This document shows, piece after piece, positions 1 through 10,669 of a stretch of DNA of 64,000 nt. The first letter of the stretch is position 1, and every line of letters begins with the position of its first letter. The notes beneath the pieces were generated by a model. It was not told where the DNA came from, made no database searches, and saw only the letters and a list, made by a program, of their open reading frames with translations. Source of the DNA: Waddlia chondrophila WSU 86-1044 (GTDB lineage Bacteria > Chlamydiota > Chlamydiia > Chlamydiales > Waddliaceae). The stretch is from the NCBI RefSeq assembly GCF_000092785.1, contig NC_014225.1:1749340-1813339 (forward strand), in the 5' to 3' direction. A program made the translations under genes and the position numbers.

Positions 1-2488
1 GCCTTTCCTTCGTCCTTTCGATTTCTCCTTTTTTATCTCTTTTCTGCCGTTCAAAATTTGCTTTATCAGTTTGGTAACGTGTTAAATCTCTTTCATATCG
101 TTCTATATTATTTTCATGCTCTTCATCATATCTTTCGTTTTTGTCTTTAATAATCTGGAGAACACCTTCTCTAACGCCATTAACTTCAAGCATTTTCTCA
201 AGATACAGCTGGTCCTGGGTCTTACCTTTCGATTCGTTGCTCAGCTTCATTTGAAAGGGCTGGACATAATGTTCTGCATGTTCAGAAAAAGAAAAAAGCG
301 CTTGAGTATCGCTGATCAGATCGCTCTTCTCCATGGAACGGGTGAGTTCTTCAATGTTCCATTTTTTATCGAAATAACGCATGAAAGGGTGTATCTGTTT
401 TCTTAATCCATGATGTTTAACAACAAAGTGAATAGAACGCATTTCCATAAGGAAAGGCAAGTAGCTAAATGCTCCTTCTTCAACTCCATACTTGGGGCTT
501 TTGGAAGCAAGCTTAAGCTGCAGCGCCTGCAGCATCAACATCATCAGTGTCGTCTCTGGAGAATGTCCTTGAAAGGACTCGCGGAAGCGAGGTTTGCATC
601 TTGTTTCAAGAGTTGCAAACGACTGAATCAAAATGGAGAACTCCTCCATGATTTGAAAGCATTCCTCCGCCTGCTGTTCCGTCAATGTTCCCCAGAAACC
701 GTGATCCCCTCGTTCCGGTGCAGGCAGCATAGCAATGGCGTTTCCTAAGGAATGATCAAACTGATCGAAAACTGCCCGTCTTTCCGCTTCACTGGCAGGT
801 TGGGAGAAAATCGAAGTTCCTGACCTGTACGAAAGCATCGGATCCTTTTTGAGTTTGCGATACTGATCTTGAAGCAACTTTAAATTCTTTCTTAAAGAAT
901 CAATTTGCTTTTGTTTGTCCCCGACATCTTCTGAAAAGTTTAGAGTACCATTAAGCTCAGCCAAACCTCTTATCATGTTTTCAGCAGGGGTTTCCTTTGC
1001 CTGTTCCTGTGATTGCGGTAAATTCAAGTCATCATCAAAACCTATCATGTGCATTTTTGGAGGAAGATGAATTGGGCCGAGATCCTCCTCATCTTTAAAT
1101 TTCGGCTCGATTCTCTCCCACAAGAGAGCTCTTGCCAACACCTCCTGGTCTTCCAAAGAACTCACTTCTTCCATCTGTACGGGACGTGATAAAATACCTT
1201 TTAATTGTTGAATAGAGGCAAAAAAGGCCTCTAATTGTTCTTCAGTAATCGCTTTTTTTTCTTTCAATTTCCCGGCAGAACGCACGAGATTCGTGAGCAG
1301 ATCCTTCAAAAAAATCTTCTCTTCTTCGGAGACATTATTCCATGCGCTGTCGTCTTCAATTTTTTTAACATAAGCGAAAAACAGCTGCGTCTGAAGAAGA
1401 AATTTGATTTTTTTATAGCGTTTGACAGCTTCTGTGCAGTCTTTGTCAAAGCCGAAAAATGGATCCAAAGACATGTAGTAGAGAAGAGCGGAAATCGATT
1501 GAAAGGAAGGATCTTTATCTTGACTATCAAAATATCTATACACTTTTCTATAGAAAGCATTTTCCGTATCACTTGCCTTCAGCCGCTTACCATCAACATA
1601 TTTGGGAAGAGACTGGAAAATCATCTTCCTGCTGTTTTCAGATTCAATGACGGAATTTTTGATTAACGCCTCAAAAAACTCCAGGTCACCTAGCCGCTCT
1701 TTATTTTTAGCTTCAAAGGAAATGAATTGCTGAGTCTTGAACGTTTCCGTTCTTTTTCCTGTTAAAGGATCAAGAGAAACTTGCCTGACAAGATCTTGCC
1801 GCTCCCGATCATCCTGAGATTCAAGATTCATTGCTGATTCAAGCCCCGTAAGATAAGGGGAATGGATTCCATTGACTTCGATAATAGAAAAGCCGTGATC
1901 TTTATCTACTCTGACGACTTGAGAATATTTTCCTTCTCCATTCATGACAGGGAAATAGACAACCTTATCAGCTTCCAGCCGATCTTTCAATTGGGCGGCA
2001 AAATCGGAAATCTGCTCTTCCAAGTTCCCTTCATCTGAGGTCCTGATTCGGTTTAACTCTTCAGCAATTTCTCTGGAACTTTGAAGCCCGATATGAAGGC
2101 GATCAAGCTCTTTTTTATCAATTCCCCATTCGTTGAGCAAGTCATCATTATCTGATAACAATTTGAGAAAATCCGACATAAAAATTAGAGGATCCTGGCC
2201 AATAGGAGCGATGTCGCGTTCTTTCAACACGCCTCCAAACGGACCTCCGCCTCCAAAGCGAAGCAGCCCACTCAATCCCAAATCGGCAAGTTTTTTTTCA
2301 GCCACTTCATCCCCTAAAGGATGTCCTTTTTTCAACCATGAATGTTCTTCAATAGAATGCTCTAGATGCTCCTGTTCCTCCAGCATTTTCTTCTGAAGCA
2401 CATTAGCGACAGGATTGGTGCCGGAAGCTTTAAAACCAAGAATAGAACGGATGTCGAAGCTGGGAGTTTCAGGGGTTAAACTAGACAT
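1..2488 (-). CDS. Very large protein of unknown function, C-terminus outside the window
   Basis: I read an open frame on the minus strand from an ATG at 2488-2486 without a stop to base 1, so at least 829 codons are present and the C-terminal part is missing. I recognise no family. The protein is mostly charged and helical by composition, has no signal peptide or membrane segment, a glycine-rich stretch near residues 75-85 and, at the visible end, a strongly charged Glu/Lys/Arg segment that looks like a coiled coil. Size, solubility and lack of homology recall the large lineage-specific proteins of Chlamydia-like bacteria, some of which are secreted effectors, but that is inference. All open frames on the plus strand here are shadows of it. 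Sure of the coding frame, not of the function. Confidence 0.8.
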   Translation of the reverse strand, partial: MSSLTPETPSFDIRSILGFKASGTNPVANVLQKKMLEEQEHLEHSIEEHSWLKKGHPLGDEVAEKKLADLGLSGLLRFGGGGPFGGVLKERDIAPIGQDPLIFMSDFLKLLSDNDDLLNEWGIDKKELDRLHIGLQSSREIAEELNRIRTSDEGNLEEQISDFAAQLKDRLEADKVVYFPVMNGEGKYSQVVRVDKDHGFSIIEVNGIHSPYLTGLESAMNLESQDDRERQDLVRQVSLDPLTGKRTETFKTQQFISFEAKNKERLGDLEFFEALIKNSVIESENSRKMIFQSLPKYVDGKRLKASDTENAFYRKVYRYFDSQDKDPSFQSISALLYYMSLDPFFGFDKDCTEAVKRYKKIKFLLQTQLFFAYVKKIEDDSAWNNVSEEEKIFLKDLLTNLVRSAGKLKEKKAITEEQLEAFFASIQQLKGILSRPVQMEEVSSLEDQEVLARALLWERIEPKFKDEEDLGPIHLPPKMHMIGFDDDLNLPQSQEQAKETPAENMIRGLAELNGTLNFSEDVGDKQKQIDSLRKNLKLLQDQYRKLKKDPMLSYRSGTSIFSQPASEAERRAVFDQFDHSLGNAIAMLPAPERGDHGFWGTLTEQQAEECFQIMEEFSILIQSFATLETRCKPRFRESFQGHSPETTLMMLMLQALQLKLASKSPKYGVEEGAFSYLPFLMEMRSIHFVVKHHGLRKQIHPFMRYFDKKWNIEELTRSMEKSDLISDTQALFSFSEHAEHYVQPFQMKLSNESKGKTQDQLYLEKMLEVNGVREGVLQIIKDKNERYDEEHENNIERYERDLTRYQTDKANFERQKRDKKGEIERTKER

Positions 2489-2594
2489 GATAATATAGAC
2501 CTCTAATATTCAAAATTAAAACAAGAGTATAACTGAAAAAGTTAAAGCTTGTATTAAGAGAGTTGTTAAGAAATCGTAAAGAACGCAGAAGGAA

Positions 2595-3620
2595 TCATTG
2601 AGAAACTGGTTCTTCCAGAATTCTTAGCGTTTTTTTCGTCGCATCCAACTCTGCCATGGCATTAAGAGGCAAAGTCGCCTGATCATTCACATGGCCTGAA
2701 GGAAACCCCATCAATACCGGATATCTCACATGGGCAAAATAATCTCTAAAAACATGCTCTAAAGAGAGGGATTTATCCGGACGTTTGCCGCTGCAACCTC
2801 GCCAGCTGCAGAGAATGACGCCTGCCGGTTGTTCAAGCAAGCCGGCCAATTTTAACTGGCTCAGCATGCGATCAATTCGATAAGGCTGCTCTTCAACCTC
2901 TTCCAAAACAAGAATTTTCCCCGAAGTGTCAAGCTCCCAAGGGGTACCAACCAACGAAGAGACAAGCGACAGAGTGCCTCCAACTAGGCGCCCTCTAGCA
3001 ATTCCTGGGCTTAACGTCATCACATTTTGGTCTTTTGCAGGGTAATTATTGGGCATGGAGATTAGGTAGCCTCCCGGAGAAAGGCGATCGGAAGTGATCA
3101 GCTTCCAAAGCTCAGCCTCGTTGTAAGGATGATCTGATTTCCAATCTTTCCCAAAAACGCTATTCAAGTTCGGACCAAGAAACGTGATGAGTCCGGTCTC
3201 TTTATTAATCGCTGCGTGGAGAGCTGTGATATCGCTCATGCCAATAAAAATTTTTGGATTATTCCTAATGACCCGAAAATCAATACGATCAAGAATTCGC
3301 GTGCATCCGAATCCCCCGCGCCAACACCAGATAGCCTTCACTTCCGGATCGATCCACGCTTCCATAAGAGCTTGCGCACGTTCTTCATCAGTGCCGGCTA
3401 GATACCCGTAACGAGTCATTAAATTGGGAGCAATTTTCACTTTATACCCCTTTTGCATCAACATCTTGATCCCGCGGGCAACAGTGTCCTGGTTTTCTTC
3501 AGGACAAGATGCGGGAGCAATGATCGCAATCGTGTCCCCCTGTTTCAGCTTGGGAGGAGCAACGGCTGACCAAATAGGAAAACAAAGCAAACAACAGATT
3601 AGTGTAGAGAAAAGTTTCAT
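2595..3620 (-). CDS. LD-carboxypeptidase (peptidase family S66, LdcA-like)
   Basis: Peptidase of family S66, which removes the terminal D-alanine from muropeptide tetrapeptides during murein recycling. The nucleophile Ser sits in GMSDITALH, the catalytic Glu lies in the LVLEEVEEQPYR segment and the His in GFPSGHVNDQ near the C-terminus, so the triad appears complete. I chose the ATG at 3620 (341 residues) because it begins a good signal peptide (MKLFSTLICCLLCF...); the longer frame from 3722 adds residues that do not resemble the family. A secreted form is notable because the classical E. coli enzyme is cytoplasmic. It may process the reduced peptidoglycan of Chlamydiae in the periplasm. Confidence 0.85.
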   Translation of the reverse strand: MKLFSTLICCLLCFPIWSAVAPPKLKQGDTIAIIAPASCPEENQDTVARGIKMLMQKGYKVKIAPNLMTRYGYLAGTDEERAQALMEAWIDPEVKAIWCWRGGFGCTRILDRIDFRVIRNNPKIFIGMSDITALHAAINKETGLITFLGPNLNSVFGKDWKSDHPYNEAELWKLITSDRLSPGGYLISMPNNYPAKDQNVMTLSPGIARGRLVGGTLSLVSSLVGTPWELDTSGKILVLEEVEEQPYRIDRMLSQLKLAGLLEQPAGVILCSWRGCSGKRPDKSLSLEHVFRDYFAHVRYPVLMGFPSGHVNDQATLPLNAMAELDATKKTLRILEEPVSQ

Positions 3621-3696
3621 TGCCAAATTAAGATAACAAGGGCAGAATTGCAAAAGCAACTTAAAATTAGCCGGATCTGAAAAATAAAATAAGCGA

Positions 3697-4026
3697 CTAC
3701 AGCCAAACGCCAATGACCGCAAGCAAAGCCACTAAGACAAGCAAGATGCTCAATAAAAGAATCAACGGTATAGGAGCGCCGGCTTTTGTATTTTTTGAGA
3801 CGATCGCCCCGACATGCACGTAGCGCTGAGCGCCCAAAATGAATGATAAAACACTGAACAACAACAGCGACATAGAAATGGCACGAATCACAGGATCGGG
3901 AATCACCCCTCCCAAAAACCGCTCGACTCCAAGCCCGGTCGCTAAAGCCGTCAATCCCGTCCGCACCCAAGCGGCATATGTTCTCTCATTGGCTAAAACG
4001 GTGTTGTGATCAGCTTCTAAAGACAT
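3697..4026 (-). CDS. DUF202 (YidH-like) inner-membrane protein
   Basis: Small membrane protein of 109 residues with the DUF202 signature LANERTYAAWVRTGL near the N-terminus (residues about 10-25), followed by three hydrophobic segments at roughly 25-45, 55-75 and 88-108. That is the usual size and topology of YidH-like proteins, whose function is not established. The ATG at 4026 immediately precedes the motif as in relatives. The gene lies 76 bases upstream of the LD-carboxypeptidase gene on the same strand and could be co-transcribed; the FKBP gene starts divergently about 100 bases away. Confidence 0.85.
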   Translation of the reverse strand: MSLEADHNTVLANERTYAAWVRTGLTALATGLGVERFLGGVIPDPVIRAISMSLLLFSVLSFILGAQRYVHVGAIVSKNTKAGAPIPLILLLSILLVLVALLAVIGVWL

Positions 4027-4126
4027 AAATCCTTGAATTAAAAAAAAGTTATAAATTTTACTATAGACAAAAACTGAATTTTAATCACTATGAAATCATG
4101 ATCGGTATATTTAGGGAGGGATAAAC

Positions 4127-4897
4127 ATGCAGACTCAAGCTTCAAAATATTGGCGGTCTTGTTGCACCGCTGCAACCGTTTCTCTCATCCTATTCTCAGG
4201 ATGTGAAAAAAAAGATGAAGAAAAGCATTCAGTCAATGAAGATGAAATAAAAAAAATTTCAGAAACAATGGGTCACTATGTCATCGAAAATCTCAATGCG
4301 CAAAGCTTAACACTGGATACGGAAAGTTTTATTAAAGGGATCGAAGGAGCCAAAGCGGGTCAAGAACCTCCCTTGTCGAAGCAAAAATTTCTGGAGCTGC
4401 TAGCAAATTACCGAAAAAAAGCTTTCGAAATGAAAAGCTCGGAAAATCTCAAAATGGCTGAAGACTACCTGGGAGACAATAGCAACTCTCCAAATATCGT
4501 TGTTCTAGAAAAAGGAAAGCTGCACTATCAACGATTAAAGCCCGGCAATGGAGAAACTGTTTCGGAAACGAGCACTCCTCTTATCCAATACGAAGGCAGG
4601 CTTATCGACGGCCAAGTTTTCGACAGTACAGGAAAACGGGGAAAACCAGCCGAACTGCCTTTAAAATCAACGATTCCTGGATTCAGAAAAGGGATCGTAG
4701 GCATGAAAGAAGGAGAGAAACGGCGTTTATTTATCCATCCTGATTTAGGCTATGGGGAAAATAGCCGGCTGCCGCCAAACGCGCTGCTGATTTTTGATGT
4801 AGAAGTGATCAAAGCAGACGCAGCTAAAAAAGAAGCAAAGGCTCCACAAAAAGAAACCAGCATGAGCTGGCTCAAACGCTGGGCAGTGCCAAATTAG
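4127..4897 (+). CDS. Mip-like FKBP-type peptidyl-prolyl cis-trans isomerase lipoprotein
   Basis: Peptidyl-prolyl isomerase expected at the cell envelope. The N-terminus has a basic start, a hydrophobic stretch and a lipobox ending at Cys27 (LFSGC), so it is probably a lipoprotein. Residues about 35-120 are a charged helical dimerisation-type domain as in Mip/FkpA, and residues about 135-230 carry the FKBP fold with YEGRLIDGQVFDST, GFRKGIVGMKEGEKRR and FIHPDLGYGE. A good ribosome-binding site (agggaggga) precedes the ATG. Chlamydial Mip is a known surface-exposed lipoprotein; the same role here is inferred from the family. Confidence 0.9.
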   Translation: MQTQASKYWRSCCTAATVSLILFSGCEKKDEEKHSVNEDEIKKISETMGHYVIENLNAQSLTLDTESFIKGIEGAKAGQEPPLSKQKFLELLANYRKKAFEMKSSENLKMAEDYLGDNSNSPNIVVLEKGKLHYQRLKPGNGETVSETSTPLIQYEGRLIDGQVFDSTGKRGKPAELPLKSTIPGFRKGIVGMKEGEKRRLFIHPDLGYGENSRLPPNALLIFDVEVIKADAAKKEAKAPQKETSMSWLKRWAVPN

Positions 4898-4964
4898 AAT
4901 TTGGTATAAATTCAGCACTTCAATAAAATCGACCGTTCAACCCCATAGTTAAAGGTAGCTATCT

Positions 4965-6005
4965 ATGACTCAATCCATCACACGTTCTATCATCCGCTCT
5001 TTTCTCTCCGCCCTCTTCAGCGTGCTGGGATTTCTTGCCGGCGTCTTTCTTATTATTGCACTTCTAGGAGCTATGCTCAAAGATAAAAAGGATGGGCTGG
5101 AAGCTAAATCCTATTACTCTCCGACAATCGTTGCCAATGCCGATAAGGAAAGAACCGCGGCTTCCGATAACGCTCCTGTGATTTTAAAACTTTCAATCTC
5201 CGGATTGATCGGAACCGAATCGCTGAACATGAATACTGTCAGCCAAATTTTGCAAGAGTCGCGCGAAGGATTGTTTAAAAACGATAGAGTCAAAGCCGTG
5301 TTGGTTCAGATCAGCAGTCCCGGGGGAACTGTTGTTGATTCCGATGGCATCTACCGAGCACTGAAGCAATACAAAAAAGATTACAATGTTCCCATCTATG
5401 GATTTGTCGATGGCCTTTGCGCTTCGGGAGGAATGTATATCGCCTCCGCCTGTGATAAGGTGTACGCTACCGACGTCAGCCTAATCGGCAGCGTCGGCGT
5501 TCTTTCTCCCGCGTTTTTCAATTTTACCGAACTCATGGAAAAAGTCGGCGTCGACGCCAAAGTGCTTTCTGCAGGAAAAGGAAAGGACGCCCTCAACCCG
5601 CTCCGCCCCTGGAAAGAAGGGGAAGCCGATTCTCTTAAAGCGATCATCGACAGTTATTACAATCAGTTTGTCGATATCGTTGTTGAAAACCGTCCGGACA
5701 TCAAGCGCACGCATTTGATCAACGATTATGGAGCGCATGTTTATCTGGCTTCCAAAGCACAGGAACTCGGCTATATCGACGGATCGGGCTTCACTTACGA
5801 AGAAACAATGAAACTTCTCGCCAAAGAGATGGGGATTGAAGACGACTATTACCAAGTTGTCCGTATGGAAAGAAAATTCGATCTTTCAGACTATTTTAAC
5901 AACGGGACCATGCTTTTCAACGGTAGAGTGAAACACCAAATCGATCTCTCCCCAAGCTTTGATCTCAATTTAATGAATCAATACCTCTATTTGTATATGC
6001 CCTAG
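4965..6005 (+). CDS. sppA: Signal peptide peptidase SppA/SohB-type protease (family S49)
   Basis: Membrane-anchored serine protease that degrades cleaved signal peptides. An N-terminal membrane anchor lies at about residues 15-40. The S49 core shows ISSPGGTVVDSDGIYRAL, the nucleophile Ser in GLCASGGMYIASACD (near residue 153) and the general-base Lys near residue 205 in the GKGKDALNPLRPW segment. At 346 residues it is the short, single-domain form. It stops four bases before polA begins and probably shares its transcript. The order sppA/sohB-polA-coaE-rho matches what I recall from Chlamydia trachomatis. Confidence 0.88.
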   Translation: MTQSITRSIIRSFLSALFSVLGFLAGVFLIIALLGAMLKDKKDGLEAKSYYSPTIVANADKERTAASDNAPVILKLSISGLIGTESLNMNTVSQILQESREGLFKNDRVKAVLVQISSPGGTVVDSDGIYRALKQYKKDYNVPIYGFVDGLCASGGMYIASACDKVYATDVSLIGSVGVLSPAFFNFTELMEKVGVDAKVLSAGKGKDALNPLRPWKEGEADSLKAIIDSYYNQFVDIVVENRPDIKRTHLINDYGAHVYLASKAQELGYIDGSGFTYEETMKLLAKEMGIEDDYYQVVRMERKFDLSDYFNNGTMLFNGRVKHQIDLSPSFDLNLMNQYLYLYMP

Positions 6006-6008
6006 GCT

Positions 6009-8660
6009 ATGATGAAAAGACTGTTTATCATCGACGCGTCAGGCTACCTGTACCGCTCCTACCATGCCATACAGAATTTGACAAACGCTCAAGGAGAGTC
6101 GACAAATGCCCTTTACGGATTTATCCGCTCTCTCTTGAAATTGATCAAAGATTTCGAACCGAAGCACATGGTTGCCGTTTTTGACGGTCCTAAGGGCACA
6201 GAGAGAAGAAAAACCCTTTACCCAAACTACAAGGCCAACCGCAAGGCGATGCCGGAAGATTTGCGTTATCAAATCGAGTGGGCCCAGGAATTTTGCGATC
6301 TTCTAGGCATCCCGAAATTGGTTGTTCCTCAAGTTGAAGCAGATGATACGATGGGATCTGTTGCCAAATGGGCGGAGCAAAAAGGAACAGAAGTGTACCT
6401 GTGCACAAGCGATAAAGATCTCTGCCAGCTTGTCAGTGAGAAGATCTTTGTTCTTAATACCCACAAAAACAACCTAATTATGGGATCCAAAGAGGTGAAG
6501 GAATCGTTTGGTGTTTCCCCCTCTCAAATGATCGATTACCTGGCAATTGTGGGAGATGCTTCCGATAACGTTCCGGGAATCCCGGGGTTTGGAGCAAAAA
6601 CTGCGGCCAAAGTGTTGGAAGAAATCGGCACTCTCGACCATCTTCTCTCCCATCCGGAAAAACTGAAAGGAAAAAAACAAGAAGCAGTCAGGACATCTGC
6701 TGGCACAGCAAAATTGAGTCAAAAGCTGGTGACCATCGACACTTCAATCGATTTTCCTAAAGAGGGCGAATTCTTTGAAATGGCTTTGCCAAAACTCAAA
6801 GAGCTGCAGCAATTTTATACCGATAAAAATTTTAATACCCTTTCTCGCGAGCTTAAGCATGAATCGGAAAATGAAGAGCAGCTAGACTATGCCCTAATCG
6901 ATGACGAGAGTTCGTTGGATCAGCTGATTGAAGTGCTGCAGAAAGAAAAAGAGATCTGCTTCGACACAGAAACGACTCACTGGCATCCTTTAAAGGCAGA
7001 GCTAGTCGGCATTGGCTTTTGCATCAAGCAAGGCGCTGCCTGGTATATCCCGATGAACGGAAAGCTTGGGCTGGAAAAAGCGCTGAAAAAGCTCGCTCCT
7101 TTATTTGAAAACAGCAGGATCGGCTTTTACGCCCATCACTTAAAATATGATCTTCATATCCTGAAAAATTACGGAATCTCCCTTGCGAATATCTCCTTCG
7201 ACACCATTTTAGCATCCTATATCCTAACTCCTCATCTCAGACAGCACTCCCTGGATGCCCTGACGTTAGAACACTTTGGCAAAACGAAAATTCCCACTAG
7301 CGATTTAATCGGTAAAGGGAAGAATCAAATCACAATGCTTGAAGTTCCGATTGAAAAAGTTTGCGCCTACTGCTGTGAAGATGTCGACTATACGTATCGA
7401 TTGAAACAAATTTTTGCCTCTGAGTTGAAAAAACGGAAATTGGAACCTCTGCTCTTCGATTTGGAACTTCCCCTTCTCAAAGTACTTAGCAAAATGGAAA
7501 GAGAAGGAATTTTTCTGGATGCTCCTATTCTGAAAACATTGGAGAAAGCGGTTAACACTGATTTACAACGACTTGAAAACGAGATACATGCGATTGCCGA
7601 CGAGCCGTTCAACCTCAAATCGCCGAAGCAACTAAGCGGGATTCTTTTTGAGAAGATGAAAATCCCTCCTCCGAAAAAAACGGCGACAGGGTACTCAACG
7701 TCTGCAGAAGTATTAGAAACACTGCAAAACGAATACGCTATCGCGAAGAAAATGCTTGAGTTTCGTTCATTGGAAAAATTGCGCTCCTCCTATATTGAAA
7801 CGCTTCCTAAAGAGATTAATCCGAAAACCGGCCGGATCCACCCAACCTTCAACCAATCTGTTGCTGCAACTGGAAGGCTCTCTTGTCAAGATCCCAATTT
7901 ACAACAGATCCCTATCCGCACTCCTCTTGGCAGAGAGGTACGCAAAGCGTTTCGTCCGGAAAAGCAGGGGTGGAGTTATCTGTCAGCCGACTATTCTCAG
8001 ATCGAGCTTAGGCTTTTAGCGCATTTCAGTGAAGATCCTACGCTCATTTCAGCTTTTGAAAATAACGAAGACATCCACACCCACACCGCGGCAACAGTGT
8101 TGAATATCCCTCTTGAACAAGTGACAAAAGAACAAAGAAGGCAAGCAAAAGCCGTCAATTTCGGCATTCTTTATGGTCAGCAAGCATGGGGACTTTCGAA
8201 AGAGCTGGGGATCTCCCTCGAAGAAGCAAGCGCTTTTATCAAGACGTATTTTCAGCGTTATCAAAGAGTGAAAGACTTTGTCGAGTCCTGTAAAGAGAAA
8301 ACACGAAAAACCGGCCGGGCAATGACGATCATCGGCCGCGAACGCCCTATTCCTGAGATCGATAGTAAAAATCCACAGATTCGAGGGGCAGCCGAGAGGC
8401 TTGCTGTGAACACTCCTCTCCAAGGAACAGCTGCGGATTTGATCAAGAAAGCCATGATTGTCATTGATGAAAAACTGATGAGAGGGCAACATTTGGGCTT
8501 TATGATATTGCAGATCCATGATGAGCTCATCTTTGAAATCCCCGATTTCGAGATCACAGCGATAGAACAATTAGTGATCAGCAGCATGGAGGGAGTTTAT
8601 CAATTGCGGGTTCCTCTGACAGTAGACGTCTCTATTGGCAAAAATTGGAAAGAATGTTAA
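6009..8660 (+). CDS. polA: DNA polymerase I
   Basis: Three-domain DNA polymerase I of 883 residues for gap filling and Okazaki primer removal. The 5'-nuclease domain (about 1-290) has FDGPKGTERRK and helix-hairpin-helix residues (GIPGFGAKTAAK). The proofreading domain (about 295-480) keeps its acidic residues: Exo I in CFDTETTHW, Exo II in HHLKYDLH, Exo III in CEDVDYT. The polymerase domain has motif A SADYSQIELRLLAH, motif B RRQAKAVNFGILYG and motif C QIHDELIFE. Two ATG codons stand in tandem at 6009 and 6012; either could be the start. The 3' end overlaps coaE by a few bases. Confidence 0.97.
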   Translation: MMKRLFIIDASGYLYRSYHAIQNLTNAQGESTNALYGFIRSLLKLIKDFEPKHMVAVFDGPKGTERRKTLYPNYKANRKAMPEDLRYQIEWAQEFCDLLGIPKLVVPQVEADDTMGSVAKWAEQKGTEVYLCTSDKDLCQLVSEKIFVLNTHKNNLIMGSKEVKESFGVSPSQMIDYLAIVGDASDNVPGIPGFGAKTAAKVLEEIGTLDHLLSHPEKLKGKKQEAVRTSAGTAKLSQKLVTIDTSIDFPKEGEFFEMALPKLKELQQFYTDKNFNTLSRELKHESENEEQLDYALIDDESSLDQLIEVLQKEKEICFDTETTHWHPLKAELVGIGFCIKQGAAWYIPMNGKLGLEKALKKLAPLFENSRIGFYAHHLKYDLHILKNYGISLANISFDTILASYILTPHLRQHSLDALTLEHFGKTKIPTSDLIGKGKNQITMLEVPIEKVCAYCCEDVDYTYRLKQIFASELKKRKLEPLLFDLELPLLKVLSKMEREGIFLDAPILKTLEKAVNTDLQRLENEIHAIADEPFNLKSPKQLSGILFEKMKIPPPKKTATGYSTSAEVLETLQNEYAIAKKMLEFRSLEKLRSSYIETLPKEINPKTGRIHPTFNQSVAATGRLSCQDPNLQQIPIRTPLGREVRKAFRPEKQGWSYLSADYSQIELRLLAHFSEDPTLISAFENNEDIHTHTAATVLNIPLEQVTKEQRRQAKAVNFGILYGQQAWGLSKELGISLEEASAFIKTYFQRYQRVKDFVESCKEKTRKTGRAMTIIGRERPIPEIDSKNPQIRGAAERLAVNTPLQGTAADLIKKAMIVIDEKLMRGQHLGFMILQIHDELIFEIPDFEITAIEQLVISSMEGVYQLRVPLTVDVSIGKNWKEC

Positions 8661-9265
8661 GATTGAAGAAAGTAGCCGTTACGGGCGGCATCTCGAGTGG
8701 TAAATCACTAATATGTCAGTACTTCAGCGAATTCGGCGCTTATGTGATCGATGCTGATAAGATCGTCCATCAATTACTCAATCCTGATACAGAAATAGGA
8801 CAAAAAGTGGTCGCTCTTTTGGGTGAGCGCATATTAGACAAACAAACGATCAGCCGCTCCAGAGTTGCCAAGCTTGTATTTCTTAACCCAAGGTTATTAA
8901 AGTCTTTAGAGAACCTCCTGCATCCTCTAGTGTATGAAGAGATTAACCGCATCTACAAAAAAGTCGCACATGAGAAAAATCCTCCCCCTCTTTTTGTGGC
9001 GGAAGTTCCCTTGCTATTTGAAAGCGGCGGAGAAGCCTACTTTGATCAAACGATTGCAGTTGTCTCTATTCAGGAAAAATGTTGGGAAAGATATCGGGCT
9101 TCAACGGGAAACGAAAGGGAAGACTTTAATCGGAGGACAGCCTGCCAATTGCCGCAGCATGTAAAAGCGGAAAAAGCAGATATCGTCATCCATAACGAGG
9201 GATCGATAGAATCCCTGAAAAAGCAAACAAAAACAATCTATGAATCACTTAGGCAGTGTACTTAA
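8654..9265 (+). CDS. coaE: Dephospho-CoA kinase
   Basis: Catalyses the last step of coenzyme A synthesis, ATP-dependent phosphorylation of dephospho-CoA. The P-loop is GGISSGKS near the N-terminus, followed by the family motif YVIDADKIVHQLL; the lid and CoA-binding region shows VAEVPLLFESG. The ATG at 8654 overlaps the polA stop by seven bases and gives 203 residues, the usual length; an in-frame TTG at 8645 is a less likely start. Translational coupling to polA is likely. Confidence 0.93.
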   Translation: MLRLKKVAVTGGISSGKSLICQYFSEFGAYVIDADKIVHQLLNPDTEIGQKVVALLGERILDKQTISRSRVAKLVFLNPRLLKSLENLLHPLVYEEINRIYKKVAHEKNPPPLFVAEVPLLFESGGEAYFDQTIAVVSIQEKCWERYRASTGNEREDFNRRTACQLPQHVKAEKADIVIHNEGSIESLKKQTKTIYESLRQCT

Positions 9266-9298
9266 AAAATGCCTATTAGAATAGGAGATTTCCGTTGA

Positions 9299-10654
<1,356 letters not shown>

Positions 10655-10669
10655 AAGAGGAATTCAAGA

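Noticed and set aside
116-2396. Several plus-strand frames (up to 143 codons)
   Set aside because: They lie opposite one continuous minus-strand frame running through the whole segment and have shadow-like composition rich in Phe, Ser and Leu.
3617-3970. 117-codon minus-strand frame
   Set aside because: Overlaps the DUF202 gene in another frame; the DUF202 motif decides the correct frame.
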